From the NCBI GenBank assembly GCA_964019695.1, contig OZ026519.1, positions 28,487,213 to 28,551,212 of the forward strand: DNA of 64,000 bases, given 5' to 3'. This document shows positions 11,005 to 22,237 of this stretch, piece by piece. The DNA comes from Loripinus fragilis. Taxonomy: Eukaryota; Mollusca; Bivalvia; Lucinida; Lucinidae. Below the pieces are notes generated by a model. The model was not told where the DNA came from, did not search any database, and worked only from the letters and a program-made list of their open reading frames with translations. The first letter of the stretch is position 1, and every line of letters begins with the position of its first letter. The translations under genes were made by a program, and so were the position numbers.

Positions 11005-11249
11005 TGTACCAATAAACCCCGGCATGTGTAACAACTAACCCCATTGGCGGGGTTATTTGATACATTAGGGTTATGTAATTAATCAATATTTTATAAAGCA
11101 CTTGATAAAGATAAATATATCAAAATACTCATGAAATGTACAGCAATGAATGACACATATTTGGTCATATTTAAAACTGCACTTTCATACACAGTAAGAG
11201 AAGAATGGCAAAAAGTATGAAAATTGTATCAACTAGCCCCGGTCTCCCC
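11005..11249. repeat. Right TIR and subterminal motif array
   Basis: Copies of the TIR core: inverted at 11005-11020 (TGTACCAATAAACCCC) and 11027-11042 (TGTAACAACTAACCCC), direct at 11049-11064 (GGGGTTATTTGATACA), and the terminal TIR at 11225-11249. This mirrors the left end. Confidence 0.8.
11011..11016 (+). promoter_or_regulatory. Polyadenylation signal AATAAA of the transposase
   Basis: About 170 bp after the stop codon. The hexamer lies inside a subterminal repeat (TGTACCAATAAACCCC). Confidence 0.6.
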
Positions 11250-11251
11250 TA

Positions 11252-12375
11252 TTTATTTTTCATATAAATTTCCAAAGATCCGTCTGCAATAAACACTACC
11301 CAGTCCGAGTACCGAAACCTCAAGAACAGACTGCACATGTGTGCATACTAGCAATAACACTTACAGGGAAATAACTAACAAAAATCGGGCAAATAATGTT
11401 TGTGGACAAAAATATGTACTGAAAAGAGAGCATTCCAGATCCGACTTGGAGTTTACCTCTGTACTAACATAAGCAAATATAGTTATCAACTATGTGCAGC
11501 AGACGACTTAAGCAGGCACCATTTGGACGAACATATAGGCCGAAAATTAGGTGCATAGACCCACATGATGGCTGTGCATGCATGATTACTTCACGCATGT
11601 TGAATGCATTACGGTATCTGCCGCATTTATGTCTATATGAACAGCGAAGACAGGCAGGAAGAATACAGAGACCGAAATATAGTGGATAGCTGCGCTTACA
11701 TGTTTAAAGGGTGTGATAAATTAAATGAGCTGGCCCAAATACTATAACATTTACAAGAAATCATTAAGGAACCATGTGAAAGCGCCAGGTCATTCAGTTT
11801 ATGACATGTATGCGTGACTGAGATAATGATAGCTCAACTTGCGACATCAAATTTCTGAGAACTAACTGTAGCCCCTTTATTAAACAGAGTAGTCTTTTAA
11901 AATTCTGAAAGGCAGGTTTTATCATGAAACGGCTTATTTCCATTCATTGGAATACACCACGAGGCGTGGTTGTTCTGATTAACAGCGATATTCATACGCG
12001 CATCACGCTGGTATGCAGTGTCCATTCATAGAAAACAATTAAATAAGAGTTACTGTTCCTGAAATGACCGAATAACCGTTAAAAAGTGACACGTGAGCTT
12101 CCCAGTTCGCAAAACACCATTAACTCAGAGGCTCAATTAACTGAATGACATAACATCCATTTATCATTTAAAACATGCTTTGGACACTCATTAGAACCGT
12201 CACGCACTGAACCGGCCCTCCTGAGTCTCCAAATCATGTGATTTAGTTTGAAAATTACAAATTTAAATCAAGATTACCCTCTTATTTGTTATATGGAGTC
12301 GCATTTTGCAGAGTGACAGGAAGCGTATCCATCAGTTCAAATCACGAATATGATACTCAAAAGAGCCGCCTCAAT
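11252..12375. other. No gene recognised
   Basis: A 65-codon frame at 11492-11689 has no recognisable motif. The rest is AT-rich without repeats I could match elsewhere in the window. Confidence 0.5.
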
Positions 12376-12935
12376 TACCGACTGCGCTACGCGGCCCGGC
12401 TCAGCCTATGATCAGGCTCATCAAAACGTCTGGCAGGACCTGAAGGAGAAAGGTCCGTAATATAAGAAATGTTTAGGACAAAAAAAAACGTTACCCAGCA
12501 TGCAGAGAGTTAAGCCAATAACGTTGCTATATTTGAAACACGATGATACGTGTTTGGTATGACGTAACTTACGACCACTTTTTGCAGTCTACAGCAAGTT
12601 TACCCTTTGTACTTTCATCTAAAAGAGGCACTTTGGCAAACAGAAGGCCACGATGAATTGCCGCAAGCATAATACGACTTTCATCAGGGTCTGCGCACTT
12701 TTCAGAGATTTAGAAATAAACAAAATCTCTAAGGTCGAAAAAACGCTAATCACAATTTATCCTTTTTTCTGGGACATTTTAGAAATATTTTTTGCAAACA
12801 GTGTACGCTCAGTCTGATCTGGGTCAATTCTGTTTGCCGCTCTACTAGCAGTAAAACTATTTAACGGGACCTCGGCAGATGATATGCCCGGCCAGTATCC
12901 AATCTCGGGCCACTATCGGCCCGCCAGCGAAACGC
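12376..12935. repeat. Fragments of dispersed repeats
   Basis: 12376-12400 is the tRNA-like tip of a family A SINE (CCGACTGCGCTACGCGGCCC). 12400-12472 matches 6040-6112 in inverse orientation. 12803-12935 resembles 6438-6633 (CTGATCTGGGTC, CGGGCCACTATCGGCCCGCC). Between them, 12480-12800 has nothing recognisable. Confidence 0.65.
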
Positions 12936-14404
12936 TGTTCGGATGGCGTTTTGCTTGAGCGCCCTTAGTGGCCCGATTTTACGTGCTTACTAAGTATTCA
13001 CAGGCTAATTACAAATTCTTCTGGAACTAAGACAGCACAGGAGATTTTGGACGAACAGCCGAGGTGTATCCAGGATTCGCTGCTCGCATACTCAAAACAA
13101 GTATGAAGATGCAATTTTTATCCTAAATACAGGCCTATTCTCATTAGAGAGCTATAGAGGCATGCATTAAATATAACTTCACGTGCACACCCATTTATAC
13201 TGAAAAAGGAAAATATGTAATGCGTTTTAAAGTTCATTGTTAAATATTCTTGTTTATTTTATCCTCCGAAAATTTTGGGAGTCCATCCGCTGATACATTG
13301 CCACGTAACATTATGGGGATGAAACCGGTTCTGCGTGTGAATATATGATTATGGTGTGGGTTACGGGGTTGGAAACTATTGTGAGATTAACCCATTTTTT
13401 TTACTACGATCTAGGATCATTAGTAGCTCCAGAATATAGAATAAGCGGAACTCCCGTAGAGCATAGATCAACATATGTTCCGATTTAATACACGTATGAT
13501 TAACAAGTAGCATCCTCTATAAAAATCGCCAGAAATTATCTCAATCCGCCATCACAGATCACCTAGCTAGCAACTTTTCATCATAGTCTGTGACCCAGTG
13601 TCCCCCTTGTGGACCGTGATCGCTTTGTGCCTGTAAATTAGCAATGGAATGCCAACAACTTTACCATTTCTAAGATTTGTTCCGTTTTCCAGAAGTGAGA
13701 TACTGGAGATTATACCTACAATTTTAAAGAGCTATTGACTTGTCATCCCCGTGTCGAACCGGCGCGAATTGGTCAATACCATGAAAGTGATTTTGGACTG
13801 CCCGGGGAGCTAGTTGATAAGGGCGCCTGACCACACTCTTTATATACTAGTGCCGCCTGCTGATAACTTTAGTAAACAGTTTGGGCCCACATCAGATAAA
13901 ATCATCAGATGACAAAAATAATAGAAAATATCGAGCATGCAACGACTTAAATCCACTGGCCATGGATTTGATTGGAAGATTAAACACGTCTGAATTTCTT
14001 AATGGGGACATGCCACCTGCTAAGGCGTCGTTGCTTTGGTCAGTTAAAGACTTTCGACGCATCTAGTTGGACTTGAGGTCCAAATTATGTTTCGAGTCTT
14101 TATCTTCATCCATACTTTGTGTATATTAGTAACAAGGGCTAATATGAGTCTGCAAAGGCTTGCCTGGGTTTTCGTTGGTCGAAAATGCAACACATACCCC
14201 AAAACACATGTGCTGGCTCAAATATAGCATGGATAACCCGCGACATATGGGTACAGTTCTCTTTTATCTAATCCAGACGACTGCGTACAGAAACACCTGA
14301 TCATTGGGCCAGAACACCCGATATAGAGAACTGTGCGTACAGTATTAAATACTCGAATAACTTTCAAATTGCTCTACCCACAGATTTCAAACTTTTGCAC
14401 ACTA
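12936..14404. other. No gene recognised
   Basis: AT-rich. A 61-codon frame at 13881-14066 has no family signal. No repeat matched elsewhere in the window. Confidence 0.5.
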
Positions 14405-16033
14405 AAGCCCCATTCTCACTGTGCCGGTGTAGCCACGGTTCATCCCGATGCAGGACAGCCGGTATAACGTGATGCACCGGGACACATTTCATAAAAAATA
14501 AATTGCGTTCTCACTGTGCCGACGTTACCCCGGTATAGCCCCGGTTCTCGAGAAAGCAAGACGCCGGTTGAGCCCCGGTTCACCACGGAGCACTTACGGT
14601 GCAGCACGGTGGAGCTACGGTTCGTGCCGGTATACCCCGGTGTTACGCAGGTTGTTTACGGCGATGTCCCGGTAACTGCCGGTTGCGCCACGGTTACATG
14701 CCGGTAGGGCCACGGTTGCGTCCCGGTGCTACTCTACACTATACAACCAGGATAAAAACGTGGAGTAACATCAGTTTTCTTCTGTCTCTATCGCATAACA
14801 GTTATGACACAAATTGGACTGCACATCCATATACGAGTTACTAGAGGAATCATGATCTGAGTAGCGAAAGCAAAATTGCCTAGTAACCTCGCAGCTCAGT
14901 TGCATGACAAATAAGCAGAAGCAGACCTGTTTTCTTACGACGAGGTTTAAATGTTGTTGATCTGGGCCCAGAATTACAATGCCTCCTTAAAGTTAAGGAA
15001 GACTCAATTTAAGTCTTGATACTTCAACATGTACATTAAATGCTTAATAAATTGCCAAGACCGATGCAGTACTCATGGTCAAAGATATCATTGTGATCTA
15101 CAGAAAAAATGAAACTATTCTGGTTTTAATCAGTTTGGAAACGTTATTTTTCGCATCCTGGAAATTCAATACTTAAGTACTCCTTAACTATAAGGATACA
15201 TTGTAATTCTAGGCCCAGATTGTCTTGCTTTTTCGTAAAAATATATAAACACTTTGAGCGGGGCATGTGATTTCCAACAATGTGATATTTTGAGAAGTGT
15301 ATACTCAGACAAGCCTGTGCAGTCCCCAATTAAGCTGTAAAATTGTTCGGTCAGTAGCTTAACAGTCATAGAATAATCAAGCGACAAGCAAAGGCTCTGA
15401 TCAGACTGCGCCTAGGCGCAGGCTGGTCTGAGGCTTTGCTAATGGCAACTACCACATTGTTGGAGATCTCATGTCGTGGCTCATATATGCTTGACTCTTC
15501 AGTAATTATAAGTGCATTTATTCATATTTAGCTTTGTAAATGAGCACATTTATACTGCTGACAATTTAACCAACTTGTGACGAATGGACTTTCCCATCCT
15601 TATCATTTGGATGAATCCACTTTCATTTAAGGTGCAGCAGGAGTGACTTTTCATTTTTATTTTGCATTTTATTACATATACATAGGCAGTGGAACCACAC
15701 GGTTTATCACGGTGGAGACACGGATGTTCCCGGATTACGCCGGTATCGCCCCGACGCCGTCCCGGTGGAGACACGGTTGCTCCCGGCGTCTTCCCGGTTT
15801 ATCACGATATTTGACAGCCTTCCCGGTTACTCCCGGTGAGTCCCGGTTGTTTTAAACATTTTAAAACAACCGGGGACATGAGCCGGTTTAACACGGTTCA
15901 ACACGGTTCATCCCGGATCTCCAAGGTTGTCCACGGTGCCGCCACGGTTGTGACACGGTTCATCACGGTTCATCCCGGATCATCAAACTGGGGTGAACCG
16001 GCACCTTAAACCGGGACAGTGAGAACGGGGCTT
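14405..16033. mobile_element. Non-autonomous TIR element with GC-rich CGGT-repeat arms
   Basis: Ends are inverted copies of AAGCCCC(A/G)TTCTCACTGT (14405 onward; inverse ending at 16033). Next to each end is an arm of short imperfect repeats of about 8-14 bp built on CCCGGT/CACGGTT (14425-14735 and about 15680-16015), much more GC-rich than its surroundings. No transposase frame is present. The middle (14740-15680) is AT-rich and contains a nested MITE at 15256-15482. The target duplication is unclear (CTAA on the left, TTAA on the right), so I leave the superfamily open. Confidence 0.75.
15256..15482 (+). mobile_element. MITE-1 copy, nested
   Basis: A ~230-bp family with TIRs beginning GAGCCATGACATGTGATTTC and an inner palindrome GACTGCGCATATGCGCAG flanked by CTGATCA/TGATCTGAG. 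This copy (GAGCGGGGCATGTGATTTCC .. CTCATGTCGTGGCTC) lies inside the TIR element 14405-16033. Other copies: 17981-18216, 22238-22474, 24618-24839, 37412-37648, 39996-40231 and 48712-48884. Confidence 0.9.
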
Positions 16034-16639
16034 AAAGCTATGATATTTAGCGTTTTATCTTAAGTAAGCAAAAATTTCAGAATATAAACAAACAAAATCT
16101 TTCATCCTTTTTTTGGAGAAAAATCACCTTCTTTGTATAAATAGGGCGCTGTATTGACTATCGCTTAACACACACAGGTATTGTTACGCAGATACAAAGC
16201 TGGATATATTACTGACAATAATCAGAAAAAAAAACTCTCAGAAGTAAAATATTAAGAAAATTATTACTCTTTTCAAAAGCAAGGTGCACATTAACACGCC
16301 ATTTTTTCCACTCGTCGACTGTGGCCACCACGTGACGACTGCGCAGTTCGAGTACAGAGGTTCTCTAGCGTGGTCAAGCGCCACGGGAGTTTTATTGCCT
16401 CCCGGTGAAGTACACTAATACTGTTTATTGGGACAGGTTAAGCTTTTGGGTGATACTTAAGTGAAAATAAAAATATATTATATGAAAAGATTATATTCTG
16501 TTTATACCATTTCACTAATAAAATCTTCTAATATCACCTCCACCGCAACCCCCATCCCCCCCCCCCAAAAAAAAAAAAAAAATAAATAAAAAAAATGAAA
16601 ACATTCGTTTATCTCGAAATTAAAAAAAAATAGTCTCGA
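16034..16639. other. No gene; homopolymer tract
   Basis: Contains a C-run followed by an A-rich run at about 16553-16600 (CCCCCCCC then poly-A/TAAA). Nothing else recognisable. Confidence 0.6.
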
Positions 16640-16768
16640 AAAATGTGCAAAATATGAACCTGTGCATATCGCACAGGTTTCATATTTGCACATTTTTGCA
16701 CAGGTTTCATATTTTGCACATTTTTCGAGACTTGCAACAGGTTTCATATTTTGCACATTTTTCGAGGC
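16640..16768. repeat. Short tandem repeat, 3-4 units plus an inverted half-unit
   Basis: Units of GCACAGGTTTCATATTTTGC then ACATTTTTCGAG, preceded by the inverse (TCGAAAAATGTGCAAAATATG), so the block can fold into a hairpin. Confidence 0.75.
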
Positions 16769-17299
16769 TAAATATTTCAGCAAAGGCCTTTTCCGGAATT
16801 CGCGGGTGTAAACTTTACAAAGTATTAATAAATTTCAACAGGTCGAAAAGAAAATTAATAATGAAAGAAGAAAAGAAAAAATATCGATGGCTGTCTCAAT
16901 GATGAGCATGTTGAATATGCCACTTGGATCCTCTCTTCGAGATATCCATACTTTGTAGAAGAGAGTAGAGAAGGTTCTGACGAGTCTTCGCATATGCCGA
17001 CACGCCTTCGCTTTCCATGCTCGAAAATGCGTTAAGTATAAGTACCGAAATCCCTTTAGTGGCCCTCGTACACATACACGTAATTTTGCAGACTGGAAAT
17101 TATTGCAAACCCTTAGCTGTCTCTTGACAACATACATGAACACAACATCCACAAGCAGTGTAGATCAGAATCTGCAGAGCAAACTATATAATTAGTAAAA
17201 AAAACTGTTACGATCTGCAATCATAAGTTTGACGAATAATTGAGTACACGGTAGACCAAGATGAGATGTCTATTAAAGTAAAGTATTATTAAATGCCAA
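16769..17299. other. No gene recognised
   Basis: AT-rich; a 105-codon minus-strand frame here has no family motif. Confidence 0.5.
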
Positions 17300-17458
17300 C
17301 ACGGATCCGTGTTACAAGCGAAAGTATGTGCACGATTACTGGTTAACTGCTTGTTCAAGCTTGCCCAGGAAAAAAGTGTGGTTAGGTGAACTGACCGTCC
17401 CGTAATGACCATTGCTGTTGACTTGGGACGTAAAGCAACAAAACAAACAAAACAAAAA
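17300..17458 (+). mobile_element. SINE family A, truncated, plus orientation
   Basis: Matches the 3' half of the SINE at 6115-6435 in the opposite orientation (GCGAAAGTATGTGCACGATTACTGG..CAGGAAAAAAGTGTGG) and ends in an A-rich CAAAACAAAC tail. The tRNA-like head is missing. Confidence 0.8.
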
Positions 17459-17660
17459 CTTACTCTGCACTTTAAGTCATATCAAAATAATGTTAGGAAG
17501 ATCTAGATTAAGTGCTTACCAAATCTTTGCAATAAGTCTATTTAATTTCTGGATTTTTTGATCGTTTTCCACCATTATGAAAATAAAATGCCTCAACAAA
17601 AGCCAAAATAGGATTTCAGCTAAATAAAGGGATGCGACCAATAATTTCCCCCTGTATCTC

Positions 17661-17880
17661 AAATAAATAACGACACTGACTGTCATTAGCGAAACAACGT
17701 TAAAATGGCTATTTACAGTTGACTGTAATAAGCCAAAAAACGTTAAAATGGCTATTGACAGTCAACTGTAAATAGCCATTTTAACGTTTTTTGGCTATTT
17801 ACAGTTGACTGTAAATAGCCACTTCGATTAAAAAAACAAAACGTTACGGACGGACGGACGCACGGACGGACGCACGGACA
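17661..17880. repeat. Foldback of the ACAGTTGACTGT family with GGAC microsatellite
   Basis: Inverted repeat centred near 17760: ATGGCTATTTACAGTTGACTG and AACGTTAAAATGGC on one side, their inverses on the other; same family as 5106-5320. It is followed by a GGAC/GCAC microsatellite (17847-17880) and CCCACCACAAACAAAGTTTG, a typical element tail. Confidence 0.8.
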
Positions 17881-17980
17881 ACGTGAAAACAGTATACCCA
17901 CCACAAACAAAGTTTGCGGGGTGTATAATGAGCTCCGCGCTATTACCATCAATGATGCTAAGACTTTATTAAGAACAAAG

Positions 17981-18216
17981 GAGCCGCGGCATGAGATTTC
18001 CAACAATTTGACATTTTGACAAGCGTAAACTCGGACTAGCCTCTGCAGCCTCCTTTTAAGCTTAGAAACTCCAAATGGTGTTCAGTCAGTAGCTTAACAA
18101 TCATAAAATACTCAAGCGACTAGCAAAGGCTCTGATCAGACTGCGCATATGCGCAGGCTGGTCTGAGCCTTTGCTGGTCGCACATACAACATTGTTGGAA
18201 TCTCATGCACTGGCTC
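17981..18216 (+). mobile_element. MITE-1 copy
   Basis: GAGCCGCGGCATGAGATTTCC to TGGAATCTCATGCACTGGCTC, with the internal GCGCATATGCGC palindrome. Confidence 0.88.
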
Positions 18217-20546
18217 AAAGTATATTTATACTTTAGGGTCTTTAAAGAGCATGATGCAAACAGTAAGTACAGACCCAGATCAAGCGAGGCAGAATGTGAC
18301 GTCTGATAAGGGTCCAACAGGCTTTAAAATTTTCATAAAATGAAAAATACCACCAGTCGTTACAACCCTTTAACTGGAAATGGACGCGTCATATAAAAAA
18401 GATATCGGCCATTTGCAAATCCGAGCTAAAAAAGGATTACTCATGAAGCATCCACTATTTTTTGGAGCAGTATATTTTCGCTGATATTTTTATCCATTAC
18501 ACGCTATCAGCCTTTGTTATTTCACAACACAGCTATGTATTTTATCGACTTTATCGAAGTCAGAGTTTTATTTTTTCTATGCGAAGACTCGCTGTTAAAG
18601 CAACATATGTGCAGTGACCAGACTGTTATGGCGACAGTGTGACGATCATCTAGCAAAAAAGTAAGTTTAATTTACACTTTATATGCATTTTAGTTGAATG
18701 AGTCAGAAATCATTCATCCGATGTCTATTTCAGTTCAAATCGCATATGTTACATTCTTTTTTATCATTCAAATATCATAATATACTTAAACCAAACGGAC
18801 GCTAGAAAGTGGGCTTCAACATCAATATGGGCCTCGATGCGAGAAACCCCTGCTTAATCCAAAATGAACGGCATCGATTTTAAAGTTGATATATGACCAT
18901 ATATAAAAGGCATAAAACAAAAATAGACGGTACATACTACTTAATTTCTTATTAATTTGTTATCTGAATCGTTTGTGAGAACATATATGAGGATTGTGTT
19001 TTGTTGTGGTGCTTGTATGAGACACTCGGATACGAGCCCCATAGCATGCTTTATTATCTTTTCCAGTGCTTTGCACTACGATGACGCCTCATGTGTCGGA
19101 GGACGCTTTATAGCTTGGCTTTGAACATATATCAAACGTTTGATATTTACCGATGGAATCAGAAGACTGTTTGAAATTATCACAAATAAATGCCATCTAG
19201 TGCATAGGACCGTCACCCCTTGACGTCATCATAAAATTCTGTCTGTCCGTTATCAAAAGGGCATTCCTCAGTCGGCCCGCCAGCGAAACGCAGCTAGATA
19301 GCATGCATTTAACTGACCCAAAGGATCGATTGTGATCTACACATGCCAGAAATATGGTGTATTTAACTGATGGGTGTTTTGTGGAATTGTTATTTTTTGA
19401 ATATGGAAAAAGATACGGACAAAGTTACATTTGTATAGCATTTAACGATACGGTTCTATCAAAGACACTGCCCTGCAATGTCATTCTATATGCATAGGCC
19501 TCAACCCAATACATAAAGTCATTCCATACCGAGTCTCTAACCGATCATCGAGTTCTACATGTATAATAATATCGCCAAAGTATTATGTTCCAGCACCCAT
19601 GCTATGAAGCCCTGTTTACCTATGAGATATCCACCCTATATATTATGACTTATACATGTAGCCCAACAATGAAATGGGTATGTCCAACGGTTGTCAAGAA
19701 TAGCTTCAATTAAGAAAATTCCATTTGTCTTATTCATAAGGTTCTGGCAAAAGAAACCACAAACAGTTATCCAATGCGCCACCTAGTGCCGATAGTTGGA
19801 GGTACTAGCTTCTGTCATTATCGTTGAAAGATGCCAAATTTCAGCTAAAATATTACCGAATAAATAATTTTCTCTTACAAACCACACAAAAGAATCTAAT
19901 AAGAACGTTGCTACCTACAATATATTGCCGTTGTTTGTGGGTTTGGCTGGTTTTAATATTGTCAATCAAAGTTAAATCCTACGGTTAAAAACCAAGGTGC
20001 TCCGACTTTTTCACCTCGCAGATGAAACAATATGGTGGTGCAACGTGGAAAACGGAGACCGTGGAAAACGTAGACATAAAGGCTACTGCGCATGTGCGTT
20101 GTGAGTGGGCATTATGTAAAATGTATGGGCGGCGCTAAGAACTGAGCCAACACGATTGGCATGCCAATTTTGAATTGATAAGCATTAAAAACCCATGCCC
20201 CGCCTGGAACGAAGGTCCAGAATTGTACAAGTATTGCAAAATCTTTCCCGTTTATAATTTACATACTGATATACAAAAGAAAAAAAGGCTCATAAAAGTA
20301 TTGCAAAAGTTGCTTCGTTTATAATTTATATGGAAAAAAAATGGATTGAACAGTGGGATCATCGCCTGTGCTCTGCCTCCGAGATTCCGAAATCCACCCA
20401 TGTCTATAGTTGAATAAGTTTGCCCACTCCTAAAACGACCTTCAACAGTTTGATGTTCAAACTTTAAACAAATACATCGCATCACAATAACCTAGTACCG
20501 CGAGACCGACATCAGCTTACAATCAAATTGACCTGCACTGCCAGCA
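18217..20546. other. No gene recognised; P450 upstream region
   Basis: Mostly AT-rich. Short items: a MITE-2-like scrap at 18828-18850 (GGGCCTCGATGCGAGAAAC), a CRE-like TGACGTCA near 19220, and a repeat scrap CGGCCCGCCAGCGAAACGC (19275-19293). The promoter of the P450 should lie here but I could not place a TATA box with confidence. Confidence 0.5.
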
Positions 20547-20562
20547 TTTTTTCTCTTTGCAG
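20547..20562 (+). promoter_or_regulatory. 3' splice site in the P450 5' leader
   Basis: TTTTTTCTCTTTGCAG is a strong polypyrimidine tract with AG, 69 bp before the ATG. It suggests a 5' UTR intron while the coding region stays in one exon. Confidence 0.6.
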
Positions 20563-20631
20563 GACAAGTGAGTTGTGAGGCTACATAAAATATCTCCGTA
20601 TCTACAGACAAAGCGGGTAATCAGCCTCAAA

Positions 20632-22161
20632 ATGGAAATACTCGGTTTCATCTTCGTTCCAGGATGGCTGATAACCATACTCGTGATTTTCCTCAGCTTG
20701 TATCTCTACACTGCTTATAAGCAAAGCCTGTTTCGAAGATATGGTATACCAGGACCCAAACCTACACCATTCTTGGGGACTTTGCCTGAGCTGATCAAGA
20801 ACGGAATGTTTAAGATGGATGTTGAATCAGTTCAGAAATATGGAACATTTTTTGGGTCCTATGTTGGAAACATTCCAACAGTGATGGTTTCCGATCCTGA
20901 AATGATCAAAGAGATAGCTATAAAACAATTTCCAGACTTCCAGGACAGGGCACAGAGTATAGCAATACCGAAGTTCTGGTTACATTCCTTAAACAACGCT
21001 ACTGGACAACACTGGCGATTTCTAAGGAATACTTTAAGTCCAACATTTAGTTCAGGAAAGATCAGAAAAATGGAACCAATATTTTATAAATGCTTGGAAC
21101 GTTTTACTAAAGTACTAGATGAAAAAGCTTCAGGTACAGAGCCAATAGATCTACAGCCGCTGTTCGCAGCATTAACACTGGACGCCATTTGTAGTAGTGC
21201 TTTTGGTATCGAGATTAATTCACAGGAAAATCCAGAAGACGAGTTCGTAAAAAATGCCAGGGCTGTTTTCAATTTCAATCTTGCAACACAACCTTTTTTC
21301 TTCCTGAATTTCTTATTCCCTGAAACCAAACATATATTAAAACATTTCAATATGACAGATTCAAAAGCTATTCGATACATAAAGGCGATTACACAGAGGG
21401 TCATTGATGAGAGAAGGAAGACTCCTGCATCAGAATTGAACGACTTGTTGCAGCTATTGATTGATGCTCATAGACATACCGAGGGTCATGGCGAAGACGA
21501 TGCTGAAGGAATTCAATTTGATGGAATCACTAAACACCCATTAACAGATGATGAAATACTAGCCAACGCTATTATGTTCCTACTGGTGGGATACGATACG
21601 AGTGCAACAGCACTGACATGGCTGGCGTACTGTCTCGCAACAAATATGGAAGTACAGGAAAAACTAATCGCTGAAATTGATAAATCAATAGGGGAGCAGA
21701 AAGCTGGCTATGATAATGTCTTCAAATTGGACTATTTAGACATGGTCTTATCAGAAACTCTAAGGTTATATCCTCCATCCTCGAGAACCAACAGGCAAGT
21801 TGTTCATGAAACTGTGATTTGTGGAAAACGGATCCCTGGAGGAATTAGTGTAACATTTCCTGTTGCTGGTCTACACAGACTTCCAGAATTTTGGCCAGAT
21901 CCTGAAAAGTTTGACCCAGAACGGTTTTTACCAGAAAACAAGGAGAAAACGCAATATGCATATTTGCCATTTGGAATCGGACCCAGAAATTGCATTGGTA
22001 AACGATTAGCTCTTCTTGAAGTAAAAATGGCAATCGTAACACTGCTTCAGAACTATAGGATAGAACCATCAGAGAAGTTACACTATCCACCAAAAGTTGG
22101 CAAAACAATGATAGTAAAACCTGAAGGTGGAGTCTGGGTTAAATTAGTGAAAAGGAACTAA
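20632..22161 (+). CDS. Cytochrome P450, CYP3-like, single coding exon (509 aa)
   Basis: Heme-thiolate monooxygenase expected in the endoplasmic reticulum membrane, using NADPH-P450 reductase to oxidise xenobiotics or lipids. The first 25 residues are a hydrophobic anchor (WLITILVIFLSLYLY), followed by the proline hinge YGIPGPKP. C-helix WRFLR is at 128-132, I-helix LLVGYDTSAT at 317-326, ExxR (ETLR) at 375-378, PERF at 429-432 and the heme loop FGIGPRNCIG with C454. The LSPTFSSGKIRKM segment is typical of the CYP3 clan. Length is normal. I start at the ATG at 20632 (A at -3, G at +4), which gives a standard P450 N-terminus. The frame opens earlier but without an ATG. There are no introns in the coding region, which is uncommon for this clan, and no frameshift. 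Substrate unknown. Confidence 0.93.
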   Translation: MEILGFIFVPGWLITILVIFLSLYLYTAYKQSLFRRYGIPGPKPTPFLGTLPELIKNGMFKMDVESVQKYGTFFGSYVGNIPTVMVSDPEMIKEIAIKQFPDFQDRAQSIAIPKFWLHSLNNATGQHWRFLRNTLSPTFSSGKIRKMEPIFYKCLERFTKVLDEKASGTEPIDLQPLFAALTLDAICSSAFGIEINSQENPEDEFVKNARAVFNFNLATQPFFFLNFLFPETKHILKHFNMTDSKAIRYIKAITQRVIDERRKTPASELNDLLQLLIDAHRHTEGHGEDDAEGIQFDGITKHPLTDDEILANAIMFLLVGYDTSATALTWLAYCLATNMEVQEKLIAEIDKSIGEQKAGYDNVFKLDYLDMVLSETLRLYPPSSRTNRQVVHETVICGKRIPGGISVTFPVAGLHRLPEFWPDPEKFDPERFLPENKEKTQYAYLPFGIGPRNCIGKRLALLEVKMAIVTLLQNYRIEPSEKLHYPPKVGKTMIVKPEGGVWVKLVKRN

Positions 22162-22189
22162 CGCTTGTAAAGCATCTCCAACAGAGATC

Positions 22190-22195
22190 AATAAA
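22190..22195 (+). promoter_or_regulatory. Polyadenylation signal AATAAA of the P450
   Basis: 28 bp after the stop codon. A MITE-1 copy starts about 40 bp further on. Confidence 0.65.
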
Positions 22196-22237
22196 CTAGA
22201 ACTAAATGCAATAACCCTACAAACATAATCATAATAT

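Larger units (their letters stand above)
7882..11249 (+). mobile_element. Complete pogo-type transposon (Tc1/mariner-pogo superfamily)
   Basis: 3368-bp element bounded by perfect 25-bp terminal inverted repeats (7882-7906 and 11225-11249; they start GGGGAGACCGGGGCTAGTTG) and a TA duplication (7880-7881 and 11250-11251), as expected for this superfamily. It carries one transposase gene (8491-10839) with an uninterrupted frame and all three catalytic aspartates. Copies of the inner TIR motif lie inside both ends. The perfect TIRs and intact gene suggest recent insertion and perhaps current activity. Outside the element the sequence is ordinary AT-rich DNA. Confidence 0.95.

Noticed and set aside
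13790..13840. CCCGGGGAGCTAGTTGATAAG as a stray pogo TIR
   Set aside because: Only a partial resemblance to the 7882 TIR, with no partner or TA-flanked element.
20575..20631. P450 start at 20575
   Set aside because: That position is GTG, not ATG; the ATG at 20632 has a good context and gives the usual P450 membrane anchor at once.
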